This document shows positions 8,107-17,127 of a stretch of 64,000 bases of DNA, one piece after another. Positions within the stretch are counted from its first letter, which is position 1; each line of letters opens with the position of its first letter. This stretch comes from Amycolatopsis alkalitolerans. GTDB taxonomy: Bacteria; Actinomycetota; Actinomycetes; Mycobacteriales; Pseudonocardiaceae. Below the pieces are notes generated by a model, which saw only the letters and a program-made list of their open reading frames with translations, made no database searches and was not told the origin of the DNA. The stretch is taken from assembly GCF_006152065.1 (NCBI RefSeq), contig NZ_VDFW01000005.1, positions 124,001 through 188,000 of the forward strand, in the 5' to 3' direction. The translations under genes were made by a program, and so were the position numbers.

Positions 8107-9153
8107 ACTGGTGAAGATGCCGGGGTGGATTCCCCGGATCTGCTCGGGCTCTGGCGCGACCGCCTGACGGGTGCGCCGCAAACGGTTCTGCTCGCCGACG
8201 GCGAGGACCCCCGCGCGATCGAGGCGGCGCTCGATCTGCGCGCCGCCGGGCTCGTGCGCCCTCGCCTGCTCGGCCGGCGCGAGCGCGTTCAGGCGGTCGC
8301 ACCCGTGCCGGGGGAGATGGTCGTCGAGCCGGGACGGCTGTCCGCCGAACCGGCCGTCCGCCGCGCCCTCGACGCGGCGTCCGCCGGCGACGAGGAGGAT
8401 CCGCTCTGGCTCGCGGCCGCCGCCCTGCGCGCCGGGATCGTCGACGGCTGTGTCGCGGGGGCCGCCCGCGCGACGGCGGACGTGCTGCGGGCCGGGATCA
8501 AGGTGATCGGCCCGGCGCCGGGCGTGCACCAGATCAGCAGCGTGTTCCTGATGATGCTCGCGGACGGCCGGGTGCTCGCGTTCGCCGACTGCGCCGTCGT
8601 GCCGGAACCGGACGCCCGGCAACTGGCGGATATCGCGGTCGCGGCGGCGCACAGCTACCGCTCGCTGACCGGTCGCGAGCCCGCGGTCGCCATGCTGTCC
8701 TTCAGCACCCAGGGCAGCGCCCGGCACCGCAGTGTGGACAAGGTCCGGACCACGACCGCGCTGGTTCGCGACCGGTTGCCCGGCGTTCCGGTCGACGGCG
8801 AGCTGCAACTGGACGCCGCGCTGGTGGCGGCGGTGGCGCGGACGAAGGCGCCCGGTTCGGCCGTCGCGGGTCAGGCGAACGTTCTCGTGTTCCCCAATCT
8901 CGACGCCGGCAACATCGGTTACAAGATCGCCGAACGGCTGGGCGGCGCGGTCGCGCTCGGGCCGATCCTGCAGGGGCTGAACGCGCCGCTCAACGACCTG
9001 TCGCGGGGTTGCAGCAGCCGTGACATCGAGGTGATGGCGATGATCAGTGCCGTGCAGGCGCTCGACGGCCGGGCGGGGCGCGTCAGGACAGCTGAGGCAG
9101 CACCTCGGCCGCAAGCCGTTCCATCTGCTCCGCCTGGTCCCCGACGGTCGTGA
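8098..9153 (+). CDS. Phosphate acetyl/acyltransferase (PTA/PTB family)
   Basis: 351 residues spanning the PTA_PTB domain, with the family segments [41 protein letters not shown] and [16 protein letters not shown]. The enzyme transfers the acyl group between acyl phosphate and CoA. In sulfonate degraders Pta turns the acetyl phosphate made by sulfoacetaldehyde acetyltransferase (Xsc) into acetyl-CoA, but no Xsc-type ThDP enzyme is in this window. The conserved domain ends near ISAVQAL. The last 30 residues are an unconserved tail read antisense to the next gene, giving a 71-bp convergent overlap. ATG at 8098 or 8101 may be the start. Confidence 0.85.
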   Translation: MMETGEDAGVDSPDLLGLWRDRLTGAPQTVLLADGEDPRAIEAALDLRAAGLVRPRLLGRRERVQAVAPVPGEMVVEPGRLSAEPAVRRALDAASAGDEEDPLWLAAAALRAGIVDGCVAGAARATADVLRAGIKVIGPAPGVHQISSVFLMMLADGRVLAFADCAVVPEPDARQLADIAVAAAHSYRSLTGREPAVAMLSFSTQGSARHRSVDKVRTTTALVRDRLPGVPVDGELQLDAALVAAVARTKAPGSAVAGQANVLVFPNLDAGNIGYKIAERLGGAVALGPILQGLNAPLNDLSRGCSSRDIEVMAMISAVQALDGRAGRVRTAEAAPRPQAVPSAPPGPRRS

Positions 9154-9976
9154 ACAGGATCAGTTCCGCACCCGCGTCGGCGACCTCCTGAACACCGCGC
9201 ACGCATTCGGCCGGGGTACCGGCCACCGAGACGGCTTCCAGCCCGCGCGTGCCGTAGATCGCTTCGAGGCCGTCGGCGATCTGCTTGCGGGCCCGGTCGC
9301 CGTTGTCGTCCACCGCGAGGTAGATCCGCTTCGCGATGGGGAAGCCGGCGCGCTCGGCGCGGACGATCCGCACCTGCTCGGCGAACTTCTCCGTGGTGGT
9401 CGAACCCGCGCCGAAGAACCCGTCGCCGAGCCGCACCGCGCGCTTGAGCGCGTTCGGATGGCTGCCACCGAACCACACCGGCGGCCCCGGCTTCTGGAAC
9501 GGCCCCGGACTGATCGCCGCGCCGGTCAGCTGCCAGAACCGCCCGTCGAGGGTCGTCTCCCGCTGTGTCCACAGTGCACGCATCACCGACAGGCCCTCGG
9601 TGAACCGGGCGACCAGCGCGTCGCCCTCGTGCCCGAAGGCGGCGTACGGGCGCCGCCCGCCGACGCCGAGCCCGACCTCGAGCCGGCCGCGGCTGAGCTG
9701 GTCCAGCGTGGCCAGGCTCTTCGCCAGCTGGACCGGAATGTGCTGCGGGAACACGAAAACCGCGCAACCGAGCCGCAGACGCTCGGTGTACGCGGCCGCG
9801 TAGGTCATCGTCTCGATCGGGCTGAGCGTGGGAAGACCGCCGAGGGTCAGGGTCTGTTCCTGGGTCCAGGCGCTGTGGAAGCCGAGCGCCTCGGCACGCT
9901 GGACGTAGCTGCGGAAGGCCGCGGGGTCGAATTCACCGTCGGCGCTGTTCTGCGGAAGGGCGATGGCGTAGCGCAT
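9083..9976 (-). CDS. LLM-class F420-dependent oxidoreductase
   Basis: 297 residues of the luciferase-like (beta/alpha)8 family. It begins [11 protein letters not shown] and contains [50 protein letters not shown]-type sequence (residues about 70 to 105) and a central [20 protein letters not shown] segment. In actinomycetes such enzymes usually take hydride from F420H2. The substrate is unknown. It starts 4 bp after the GT87 gene, so it is probably co-transcribed with it, and its 3' end overlaps the tail of the phosphotransacetylase gene. Confidence 0.82.
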   Translation of the reverse strand: MRYAIALPQNSADGEFDPAAFRSYVQRAEALGFHSAWTQEQTLTLGGLPTLSPIETMTYAAAYTERLRLGCAVFVFPQHIPVQLAKSLATLDQLSRGRLEVGLGVGGRRPYAAFGHEGDALVARFTEGLSVMRALWTQRETTLDGRFWQLTGAAISPGPFQKPGPPVWFGGSHPNALKRAVRLGDGFFGAGSTTTEKFAEQVRIVRAERAGFPIAKRIYLAVDDNGDRARKQIADGLEAIYGTRGLEAVSVAGTPAECVRGVQEVADAGAELILFTTVGDQAEQMERLAAEVLPQLS

Positions 9977-9980
9977 GGGT

Positions 9981-11276
9981 TCAAGCTAGCGGGGAATCCG
10001 CGGGCGGGCTCGGCTCGTGCGAACGGCTCTCCGTGAGCTTCTTCAACCGCAGCGCCACCACCGCGAACACCGCGACGGTCAGCCAGATGTAGGCGTTGTG
10101 GTACACGACGCCCAGATGCCCCCAGGACGGGAACGTCAGCACCGTGCTCTCGGTCGAGCCGAGCAGCGTGAGCACCCCGCCGGAGGTGACGAAGAACGTC
10201 AGCGCCAGCGCGAACCAGGTGCCGACGGCCCACCGCCGCCGTGCCGCGTCGAGCAGCCAGATCAGCAGCGCGCCCCACCACACCCAGTGGTGCACCCAGC
10301 TGTAGGGCGAGACGAGCGTCGTGGCCAGGCCGCACAGCGTCACGGCGAGGAGTTCCTGCCGGCCGGAGGAAAGCCGCCGCGCCAGGTACAGGCAGGCGAG
10401 CGCGAGCAGCGCGGCGGCGGCGAACCAGACGAGCGTCCAGCCGCTGTCGAGACCGACGCTGCGCGCGAACATCCCGCGCAGCGACTCGTTCGACGGGTTC
10501 TCCGGCACACCGACGCGGGTAGGGTCGGCGAAGGCGCCGGACCAGAAGGTCTTCGAATCGTGCGGCATGATCAGGAAACCGAGCGCGACCGTGCCCGCCA
10601 GCGAACCCGCGGACACCGCGGCCGCCCGGTACCGCCTGGTGACCAGGAAGTACACCAGGAACAGCGCGGGCGTCAGCTTGATCCCGGCGGCGATCCCGGT
10701 GAGCACCCCCTTGCCGCGGAACGAGTCGGGCAGGGTCATGTCGATCAGGACGATCGTCATCAGCAGGATGTTGACCTGCCCGAACGCCATCGTCTCGCGG
10801 ACCGGCTCGCACCACAGCAGCAGCGCGGCGACCGGCAGGCTGAAGATCACCAGCTTGACGTCGCGCCGGAAGTTCAGCAGGGCCAGCGCGGCCCACACCC
10901 CGGCCACGAGGATGACGAAGTCACCGACGCCGCCGACGTACTTGAACACGTCACCGTCGAGCTTCGCCAGCGGCACGAACAGCAGCGCGGCGAACGGCGT
11001 GTAGACGAACTCCCACACCCCGCGCGTATGGCCGAGCAGCGGTGTGTCGTAGATCGACGTGCCGTCGAGCACGCGTTCCCCGGCGATCTTGTACACGCCC
11101 AGGTCCAGCAGGTGCATCATCGAGCCGATATCGGCCAGCAGCTGCCTGAGGTACCAGCCGCCCGCCACGATCCCGAGCGCAAGCACGGTCCAGAACACGG
11201 GCGCGGGGATGGCTCGTCTCTCCGATGCCGAGGGCAGCGGCGCGGCAGCCGGGGCCTCGACGGCGGATGACGACAC
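9981..11276 (-). CDS. GT87-type polyprenyl-phosphate-mannose mannosyltransferase (DUF2029)
   Basis: 431 residues with about ten membrane helices. A short Pro/Ala-rich cytoplasmic N-terminus is followed by VFWTVLALGIVAGGWY. The GT87 signature parts are the acidic first loop (LDLGVYKIAGERVLDG), EFVYTPFAALLFVP, FGQVNILLM and AAGIKLTPALFL. The family, including PimE, moves mannose from polyprenyl-phosphate-mannose to lipids or glycans on the outer face of the membrane. Start is GTG. A second member lies at 28796-30028. The acceptor is unknown. Confidence 0.82.
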   Translation of the reverse strand: MSSSAVEAPAAAPLPSASERRAIPAPVFWTVLALGIVAGGWYLRQLLADIGSMMHLLDLGVYKIAGERVLDGTSIYDTPLLGHTRGVWEFVYTPFAALLFVPLAKLDGDVFKYVGGVGDFVILVAGVWAALALLNFRRDVKLVIFSLPVAALLLWCEPVRETMAFGQVNILLMTIVLIDMTLPDSFRGKGVLTGIAAGIKLTPALFLVYFLVTRRYRAAAVSAGSLAGTVALGFLIMPHDSKTFWSGAFADPTRVGVPENPSNESLRGMFARSVGLDSGWTLVWFAAAALLALACLYLARRLSSGRQELLAVTLCGLATTLVSPYSWVHHWVWWGALLIWLLDAARRRWAVGTWFALALTFFVTSGGVLTLLGSTESTVLTFPSWGHLGVVYHNAYIWLTVAVFAVVALRLKKLTESRSHEPSPPADSPLA

Positions 11277-11342
11277 GGTTACCCCCAGTGTGGGACTTGA
11301 CCAACGGCGACTGCCAAGCGTAACGGCCCCCGGCCGGGTCCC

Positions 11343-12905
11343 CTAAGCGGGGCAGAGGGTGCCGTCGGCCGGCACTTTCCCGTCGGCGAGGAACGCCCGC
11401 ACCGCTTCGCCGACGCAGTGCGACGACAGCGCCCCGTGCCCGGTGCCCTGCCACGAGATCTGCGCCGCGCTCGTCATCTGCTCCGCGGCCCGCGTGGTGC
11501 CGGTCCCGGGCGTGACCGGATCGGTCTTCGTGCTGACCACCAGGATGGGCGGCACACCGGGGAACCCGAGCGACGGCACCGTGTCCATGGGGCCCGGCCA
11601 CGGCAGGCACCACAGGAGCCGTTGCGTGATCAGGCCGCCGAACAGCGGGGACTGCTTGCGCAGCGTGTCGGTCAGCGTGCTGATCTGGTTGGCGGGCAGG
11701 CGGGTCGTGGTGTCGTTGCATTCGGTGGCCAGCGCCCCGTCGAGGCGTGACGGCGCGAGCTCCGAGCTGTTGAGCAGCGGCGCGGCGAACGCGGCGAGCT
11801 GGGTCGGGTTCCCGGCGCGGGCGGCCTGGATCGCGTCGGCGAGTTCCGGCCAGCGGGCGCGCTCCGCGAGACCGGCCACGACGGCGTTGAGCGCGACGCC
11901 CGGCGTGAACGTGACGCCACTGGGCAGCTTCGGCGGGGACGCCCGCAACTGGTCGAGCAGGCTCGACACGGCGCCGGCCGCGTCGCTTCCGAGCGCGCAG
12001 CCGCGGGCCACGCAGTCGGCGGCGAACGCGGCGAGCGTGTTCTGCTGGGCCGTGGCGAGGTCACCGAGCACGGTCGTCTGGTCGGAGGACGGGTCCGGGA
12101 TGCCGTCGAGCACGAACCGGCCGACCCGGCTGGGGAAGCGGTTGGCGTACGCGGTGAGCACGTCGGAGGCTTCGCCGCGGGCGATCGCGTTGAGTTTCGG
12201 TACGCCCAGCTCGTCGCGAACCTGGTCGAGGTCGCCCGCGGTGCGCCAGCTGTCCAGCGCCTGCCGGGCCGAGCCGAGCTCGATGGCGCATTGCTGCCCG
12301 GCGTCGCGTGCCGCGTCGAGCACGGTCTCGAGATCGCCGCCGGCCGGGTCCTGGCTCAGCAGCGCGCCACGGACGTCGTCCTGGATGCAGCCGATCGGAT
12401 CGGAGCCACCCGTGCCGCGGCGGTCCATGCCGATGAGCGAGAACCGTTGCAGCAGCGCGGGCGGCAGCATCGCGGCGAGATGCGCGGCGTAGAGGGTGCC
12501 GCTCTCGCCCTCGATGTCGTTGAGCACCACCAGCGGGATCGGTCCGTCGCCGGCCTTGAGCAGCGCGACGTGCGTCTGGACGCGACCGGGCAGATCGGGC
12601 GCGTCGAGTACGGACCGCACGTCCGCGCAGCTGAACTTGAGCGTGCCGGGGACCGGCGGCGGGTCGAGCTGGGCACGGGTCTGCTGGTCGCAGTCGGTCC
12701 AGTCGATCGACGGTGAGCGCGGTTCGGTCAGCGGGGGCAGGGGCACGGTGCTGGGGGCGCTCACCGCGCTCGGGGCGGACGGCTCGTCGTTCTCCACCAC
12801 CGCCGGGCGCTGCGAGGGCCCCGCCGTACAGCCGGCGGCCATGGCCGGCACCAGCACGGCGAGCAACAGCAAGGAATGCCGGCGGAGCAAGACGGTTCCC
12901 CTCAT
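11343..12905 (-). CDS. TAP-family alpha/beta-hydrolase-fold lipoprotein lacking the nucleophile serine
   Basis: 520 residues from ATG 12905. The signal peptide MRGTVLLRRHSLLLLAVLVP ends in a lipobox-like AAGC, so this is likely a lipoprotein. The alpha/beta-hydrolase core (FSLIGMDRRGTGGSDPI) and the C-terminal TAP-like domain (STKTDPVTPGTGTTRAAEQM, GTGHGAL, SSHCV) are clear. Relatives have a GGSYGT-type elbow before YAxxFPxRVGR. Here that place reads IARGEASDVL, so the catalytic serine appears to be glycine, while the Asp and His of the triad remain. It is probably a binding or scaffold protein, or has changed chemistry. The GTG 102 bp further upstream would put about 34 residues before the signal peptide and is rejected. 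Confidence 0.78.
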   Translation of the reverse strand: MRGTVLLRRHSLLLLAVLVPAMAAGCTAGPSQRPAVVENDEPSAPSAVSAPSTVPLPPLTEPRSPSIDWTDCDQQTRAQLDPPPVPGTLKFSCADVRSVLDAPDLPGRVQTHVALLKAGDGPIPLVVLNDIEGESGTLYAAHLAAMLPPALLQRFSLIGMDRRGTGGSDPIGCIQDDVRGALLSQDPAGGDLETVLDAARDAGQQCAIELGSARQALDSWRTAGDLDQVRDELGVPKLNAIARGEASDVLTAYANRFPSRVGRFVLDGIPDPSSDQTTVLGDLATAQQNTLAAFAADCVARGCALGSDAAGAVSSLLDQLRASPPKLPSGVTFTPGVALNAVVAGLAERARWPELADAIQAARAGNPTQLAAFAAPLLNSSELAPSRLDGALATECNDTTTRLPANQISTLTDTLRKQSPLFGGLITQRLLWCLPWPGPMDTVPSLGFPGVPPILVVSTKTDPVTPGTGTTRAAEQMTSAAQISWQGTGHGALSSHCVGEAVRAFLADGKVPADGTLCPA

Positions 12906-13068
12906 GTCGGTCCACGTTCCGTCCCGACCTTCGCACGCACCGGGTGAGCGGCCGGTAAGCGGGTCAGGGAAGCCGGACCTCTCCCTTGGCTGTGCCGTTG
13001 TTACCAAGCCGATCGGCAGTCACGGCGTTCAGCCGGACGCAGGCGGGCCGGCGGTTGGTCGGGTTGGC

Positions 13069-14127
13069 CTACTTTGGTCGCCTTGGTAAGAGCGCGTCCA
13101 GGTCGTAGCGGGCGGGTTCCTCCAGCTGCGCGTAACCGCATGACGCGGGCTCACGGTCCGGGCGCCACCGCACGAACTGGGCGGTATGCCGGAAACGCGC
13201 GGGATGCCCACCCTCGGTGTGCTCGTAGCCGACCTCGACGACCCGCTCGGGCCGCAGCGGCACCCACGGTTGTTCCGTGCTGCGCCAGCGCGTGATGCCG
13301 CCAGGCAGCCGCTGCCCGTCGACGACCGCGTCACCAAGCCATGGGTGCGCACCTTCGGTGATCAGCTCGGCCAGTTCCGTCGCCAGCTCGCGTCGCCGCG
13401 CGGCCTGGAACGAGCCGACGACCCCGACGTGGTGCAGGATCCCGTTGCCGTCGTAGAGGCCGAGCAGGAACGAGCCGACCGCTTCGCCCGGGGTGGAGTC
13501 GGCATGCCAGCGCAGGCCCGCGACCACACAGTCGGCGGTGCGGGCGTGCTTGTACTTGGCCATGATCCGCTTGCCCGGCTGGTACGGGGCGGCCAGTGGT
13601 TTGCCGATGACCCCGTCGAGCCCGGCGCCTTCGAACAGGGTGAACCATTCGCGGGCCGTCGCTGCGTCGCGCGTCGCCGGGGTGAGGTTGACGCCGGTCA
13701 CCTGTTCCAGCCGCTCGCGGCGCGCGCTCGTCGGCTCGTCCACTACGGACTCGGCGCCGAGGGCGAGCAGATCGAACGCGACGAACGTGGCGGGCGATTG
13801 CCCGGCGAGCAGCGTTATGCGGCTCTTGGCGGGGTGGATCCGTTCGGTGAGCGCGTCGAAGTCGAGACGTCCGCCGCGGGCGACGACGAGCTCACCGTCG
13901 AGCACGGCCTGCTCGGGCAGCGCGGCGGCCAGTTCGGCAAGGACCTCCGGGAAGTAGCGGTTGAGCGGCTTGCCCGCGCGCGATTGCAGCGTCAAGTCGT
14001 CTCCGTCCCGGAAGACCAGGCAGCGGAACCCGTCCCATTTCGGCTCGAACAGCATGTCGGCCGCGTCGGGGATGGTCTTCGCGGCGCGCGCCAGCATCGG
14101 CTGGATCGGCGGGCTCAGCGGCAGCAT
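13069..14127 (-). CDS. ligC: ATP-dependent DNA ligase, LigC type
   Basis: 352 residues, the length of actinobacterial LigC. The adenylation motif I is EPKWDGFR with Lys30 as the nucleotide-carrying residue. DGELVV, TFVAFDLLAL, DGVIGKPL and MAKYKHARTADCVV are the later nucleotidyltransferase motifs, followed by the OB-fold domain (VGSFLLGLYD, HHVGVVGSF). LigC seals nicks in repair of damaged DNA and is not the replicative ligase, which is NAD-dependent. It forms a same-strand run with the GNAT and reductase genes upstream, with gaps of 9 to 14 bp. Confidence 0.9.
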   Translation of the reverse strand: MLPLSPPIQPMLARAAKTIPDAADMLFEPKWDGFRCLVFRDGDDLTLQSRAGKPLNRYFPEVLAELAAALPEQAVLDGELVVARGGRLDFDALTERIHPAKSRITLLAGQSPATFVAFDLLALGAESVVDEPTSARRERLEQVTGVNLTPATRDAATAREWFTLFEGAGLDGVIGKPLAAPYQPGKRIMAKYKHARTADCVVAGLRWHADSTPGEAVGSFLLGLYDGNGILHHVGVVGSFQAARRRELATELAELITEGAHPWLGDAVVDGQRLPGGITRWRSTEQPWVPLRPERVVEVGYEHTEGGHPARFRHTAQFVRWRPDREPASCGYAQLEEPARYDLDALLPRRPK

Positions 14128-14141
14128 GGGTCCATCCTGCC

Positions 14142-14666
14142 TCAGCGCGGCAGTGGGAGCGTGCGTTCGTAGAAGACGACGTGCCCGTCCACCGGGTCGT
14201 GGTAGTCGTCTCCGAACGAGAAGCCGAGCGCCTGGACCAGCCCGATCGACGCGGCGTTGTGGTGCGCGATCGTCGCGTACACGGTCGAGGCTTCGCCGGT
14301 CGAGTACGCCCAGTCGGTGAGCGCCCGGATCGCTTCGGTGGCGATGCCCCGCCTGCGGAAACCGGCCAGCACCTCATACCCGAGTTCGACCACGGCGAGC
14401 TCGTCCGGCGGGTTGTGGAAGCCGACTTCGCCGACCATCGCCCCGGCCTCGCGCAGCAGGATCCCGCGTGAAAGCCACGGCTGGGGGGACGGCTCGTCGC
14501 GCAGCGACTTCAGGTTCTCCGCCGCCGGGATGATGTCCGCCCATTCCGGGCTCACCGCGGCACCAAGCCGCGACGACAACGCGTCGAGTTCGCCTTCCGC
14601 GATGAGCCGCAGGTGCTCTCCGGTCAGCTCCACCAGATCCAGGCGCGCGGACCGGATGGCGGGCAT
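14142..14666 (-). CDS. GNAT-family N-acetyltransferase (RimJ/RimL-like)
   Basis: 174 residues. The N-terminus TARLDLV-like (RSARLDLVELTGEHLRL) and the acetyl-CoA loop VLAGFRRRGIATEAIRAL identify the RimJ/RimL-like Acetyltransf_3 group. A second half HHNAASIGLVQALGF is also typical. The acetylated target cannot be predicted. It lies between the pyrimidine reductase and ligC in a tight same-strand run. Confidence 0.85.
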   Translation of the reverse strand: MPAIRSARLDLVELTGEHLRLIAEGELDALSSRLGAAVSPEWADIIPAAENLKSLRDEPSPQPWLSRGILLREAGAMVGEVGFHNPPDELAVVELGYEVLAGFRRRGIATEAIRALTDWAYSTGEASTVYATIAHHNAASIGLVQALGFSFGDDYHDPVDGHVVFYERTLPLPR

Positions 14667-14675
14667 ATCCCAAGA

Positions 14676-15419
14676 CTATTCGTGCTTGCGGTAGCGGAAC
14701 ATGGTGAAGCCGTTCTCGAGCAGGATCGACGCGAGCTGGAGGCGCCGCGCCTGACCGGTGCGGCCTTCGGCGATCCGGCCGGCACCCGGCCCGGTGAGCA
14801 CCGGGGCGACCGTCAGGCACAGCTGGTCCACCAGATCCTCGGCGATGAGCTCGCCGAACAGGTGCGGCCCGCCCTCGCAGTCGATCCGGCGCAGACCGCG
14901 GGCGGCCAGTTCCTTGAGCGCGGCGGTCAGATCGACCTTCTCCTCGCCGGCGACGAGAAGGTCGGCTCCGGCTTCGGCGAGCACGGCGCGCCGCTCCTCG
15001 GGGGCGCTTTCGGTGGTGATGACGATCGGCGGCACCCGGGTGTCGGTGAGCAGGGGCGAGGCCGGGTCGATGCGGGCGCTGCCGCTGACCACCGCGATCG
15101 GCGGCAGGGGCGCGAGCCCGAGCGCCTTTCGTCGTGCCTGTCGTTCCGGGTTGGTGCGCGCGCCGCGGTAGTTCTCCGCACGCGCGGTGCCGGCGCCGAC
15201 GAGCACGACGTCGGCGAGGTCGCGGCCGAGCAGGAAGATGCGCTTGTCCGCCGGATTGGACAGGCCGTCGGAGAGCCCTTCGAGGGTGGCGGCGCCGTCG
15301 GCCGAGCACACGAAGTTGACCTGCACCCACGGGCGGTCGAGATCCTCGGGGAAGCCGTAGATCCGCGCGAGGTCGTCGTCGGTGACGTCGTCGAGTGGGG
15401 TCGGCCACAGCATGCGCAT
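14676..15419 (-). CDS. Pyrimidine reductase family protein (RibD C-terminal domain)
   Basis: 247 residues covering one RibD_C (dihydrofolate-reductase-like) domain: VQVNFVCSADGAATLEG, DVVLVGAGTARAENYRG and the NADPH-binding IDCEGGPHLFGELI near the C-terminus. In RibD this domain reduces the ribosyl amino-pyrimidine in riboflavin synthesis. Free-standing actinobacterial copies are often near other genes and may act on other pyrimidines or on F420-pathway intermediates. No other riboflavin gene is nearby, so the role is open. Two in-frame ATGs (15419, 15413) are possible starts. Confidence 0.85.
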   Translation of the reverse strand: MRMLWPTPLDDVTDDDLARIYGFPEDLDRPWVQVNFVCSADGAATLEGLSDGLSNPADKRIFLLGRDLADVVLVGAGTARAENYRGARTNPERQARRKALGLAPLPPIAVVSGSARIDPASPLLTDTRVPPIVITTESAPEERRAVLAEAGADLLVAGEEKVDLTAALKELAARGLRRIDCEGGPHLFGELIAEDLVDQLCLTVAPVLTGPGAGRIAEGRTGQARRLQLASILLENGFTMFRYRKHE

Positions 15420-15460
15420 GCCGCGGATCGTACTGAGCCGTCCCGGATAACCTCGGCTTC

Positions 15461-16477
15461 ATGCACCTGACCGACCGCCGCCCGGAGATCGGGCCGGACG
15501 AGCTGATCTCCTCGCTCGTCCCGCCGCCGCGGTTCGACGCCGTCCGGTTCGACACGTACGTGCCCGATCCGGACGAGCTCTCGCAGGCGCAGGCGGTCGG
15601 GTCCTGCTCGGCGTTCGCGGCGCGGATTTCGGCGCCGGCGAAGAAGTCGCGGTTCCGCCTGTTCGGCACTGGCGAGCCCGCCGGGAAGCCGGGGCTGTAT
15701 CTCGACGGCGGGTTCGGCGTCGGCAAGACGCACCTGCTCGCCTCGACCTGGCACGAGGCGCCGTCGCCCAAGGCGTACGGCACGTTCGTCGAGCTGACGC
15801 ACCTGGTCGGCGCGCTCGGGTTCACCGAGGCGGTGCGGCGGCTTTCGGCGCACCGGTTGCTCGCGATCGACGAGTTCGAGCTCGACGACCCGGGCGACAC
15901 GATGCTGGTCAACCGGCTGCTGCGGGAGCTGACCGACGCCGGGGTGTATGTCGCGGCGACCTCGAACACGTTGCCGGACAAACTCGGCGAAGGCCGGTTC
16001 GCCGCGGACGACTTCCTGCGAGAGATCCAGTCGCTGTCCGCGCGGTTCTCGGTGACGCGCGTGGACGGCCCGGACTACCGGCACCGCGGGCTGCCCGAGC
16101 CGCCTCAGCCGATGGCTGACTCGGATCTTCTCGCGTCGGCCGCGTCGCGCGAGGGCTCCTCGCTGGACGACTTCGATGCCCTGTGCTCGCATCTCGCGAG
16201 CCTGCATCCGTCGAAGTACGGCCGGCTGGTGGACGGGGTGCCGCTGGTGCATCTGCGCGGGGTGCACGCGGCGCCCGATCAGAACGTCGCGCTGCGGCTG
16301 GTGGCCTTCGCGGACCGGCTCTACGACCGGGCGATTCCCGTGCTCTCGTCGGGCCAGCCGCTTTCGGCGGTGTTCACCGAGGAGATGCTGCAGGGGGGCT
16401 ACCGGAAGAAGTATCTGCGGGCGGTGAGCCGGCTGACGGCGCTCGCGCGAGACGCGTCGTCGCCAGCGACAGCGTGA
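15461..16477 (+). CDS. zapE: Cell division protein ZapE (AFG1-like ATPase)
   Basis: 338 residues of the AFG1/ZapE P-loop ATPase family. Walker A is GGFGVGKTHLL (residues 83 to 93), Walker B is RLLAIDEFELDD, and the C-terminal part contains FTEEMLQGGYRKKYLRAVSRL. ZapE acts on the Z ring in proteobacteria, and the actinobacterial role is less well known. It is divergent from the pyrimidine reductase with 41 bp between starts. Its 3' end overlaps the convergent PAP2 gene by 104 bp. Confidence 0.88.
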   Translation: MHLTDRRPEIGPDELISSLVPPPRFDAVRFDTYVPDPDELSQAQAVGSCSAFAARISAPAKKSRFRLFGTGEPAGKPGLYLDGGFGVGKTHLLASTWHEAPSPKAYGTFVELTHLVGALGFTEAVRRLSAHRLLAIDEFELDDPGDTMLVNRLLRELTDAGVYVAATSNTLPDKLGEGRFAADDFLREIQSLSARFSVTRVDGPDYRHRGLPEPPQPMADSDLLASAASREGSSLDDFDALCSHLASLHPSKYGRLVDGVPLVHLRGVHAAPDQNVALRLVAFADRLYDRAIPVLSSGQPLSAVFTEEMLQGGYRKKYLRAVSRLTALARDASSPATA

Positions 16478-16955
16478 GCACGGCGGCGACCGCGAAGCAC
16501 GCGCCGCCGACGACGTCGACGGGGTAGTGGTAGCCGGCCTCGACGAGCCCGATGCCCGCGGCCGTGGTGATCGCCGCCGCGGCCGCGATCGCCACGATTT
16601 GGTGCCGCGCCAGGAGGACCAGCACGGTGAGGGTTGCGACGAGGCTCACGGTGTGGCCGCTGGGGTAGGCGAGGTAGCCGCTGAGGTGGTGATCGAACAG
16701 CGGCTTGAGCACCCAGGAGTTGAGCACGACGGGCACGACCGTCCCGGCGGCGCAGAGCACGGCCCCCGCCCGGCGGCGCTTGACCAGGCAGAACGCGGTG
16801 GCGAGCGCGATGACCGGGATGAGCACGTACGGCTCGGTCGGCAGCAGCAGGACTTCGGGGCTCCCGTGGCCAAGCCCGCGCCGGAGGAAGCCGGGCGCCC
16901 ACACCCCCAGCACGACGGTGACCAGCACCCCACCCGCCGCGATCCCCGCCCTCAC
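16374..16955 (-). CDS. PAP2-family membrane phosphatase
   Basis: 193 residues from GTG 16955, with about five membrane helices. The acid-phosphatase motifs are present as KPLFDHHLSGYLAYPSGHT and GYHYPVDVVGG (catalytic His in HYPVD). Such proteins dephosphorylate lipid or polyprenyl phosphates at the membrane. The frame remains open for another 76 codons upstream, but that part is an Arg/Pro-rich read-through of the 21-bp repeat region, so the GTG at VRAGIAAGG is preferred. The 3' part overlaps the end of zapE. Confidence 0.78.
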   Translation of the reverse strand: MRAGIAAGGVLVTVVLGVWAPGFLRRGLGHGSPEVLLLPTEPYVLIPVIALATAFCLVKRRRAGAVLCAAGTVVPVVLNSWVLKPLFDHHLSGYLAYPSGHTVSLVATLTVLVLLARHQIVAIAAAAAITTAAGIGLVEAGYHYPVDVVGGACFAVAAVLTLSLATTRLARAPSAGSPPADTSSGSPPAASPR

Positions 16956-17007
16956 ACCCCCGACCCTAAGCCGTACCCCAGCCCCGTCCCCCACACCACC
17001 CACCCCC

Positions 17008-17120
17008 GCGGGTCCGGCTTCCACCGCCGGTGAGTCCGGCTTTCGCTGCGGGTGAGTCGGAATTCGCCGCGGGTGAGTTGGGCTTCCGCGGCCCGCGAGT
17101 GACCCTCGCCGCCCGCGAGT
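17008..17120. repeat. 21/22-bp-period repeat after rocD
   Basis: GTGAGT-starting units recur at 17030, 17052 and 17073 (for example GTGAGTCCGGCTTTCGCTGC), flanked by related GGTCCGGCTTCC and CCGCGAGT pieces. The array fills the gap directly after the rocD stop at 17128. It shares period and unit start with arrays at 21495 and 48393. A 3'-end or terminator role is inference. Confidence 0.7.
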
Positions 17121-17127
17121 CCCGCGC

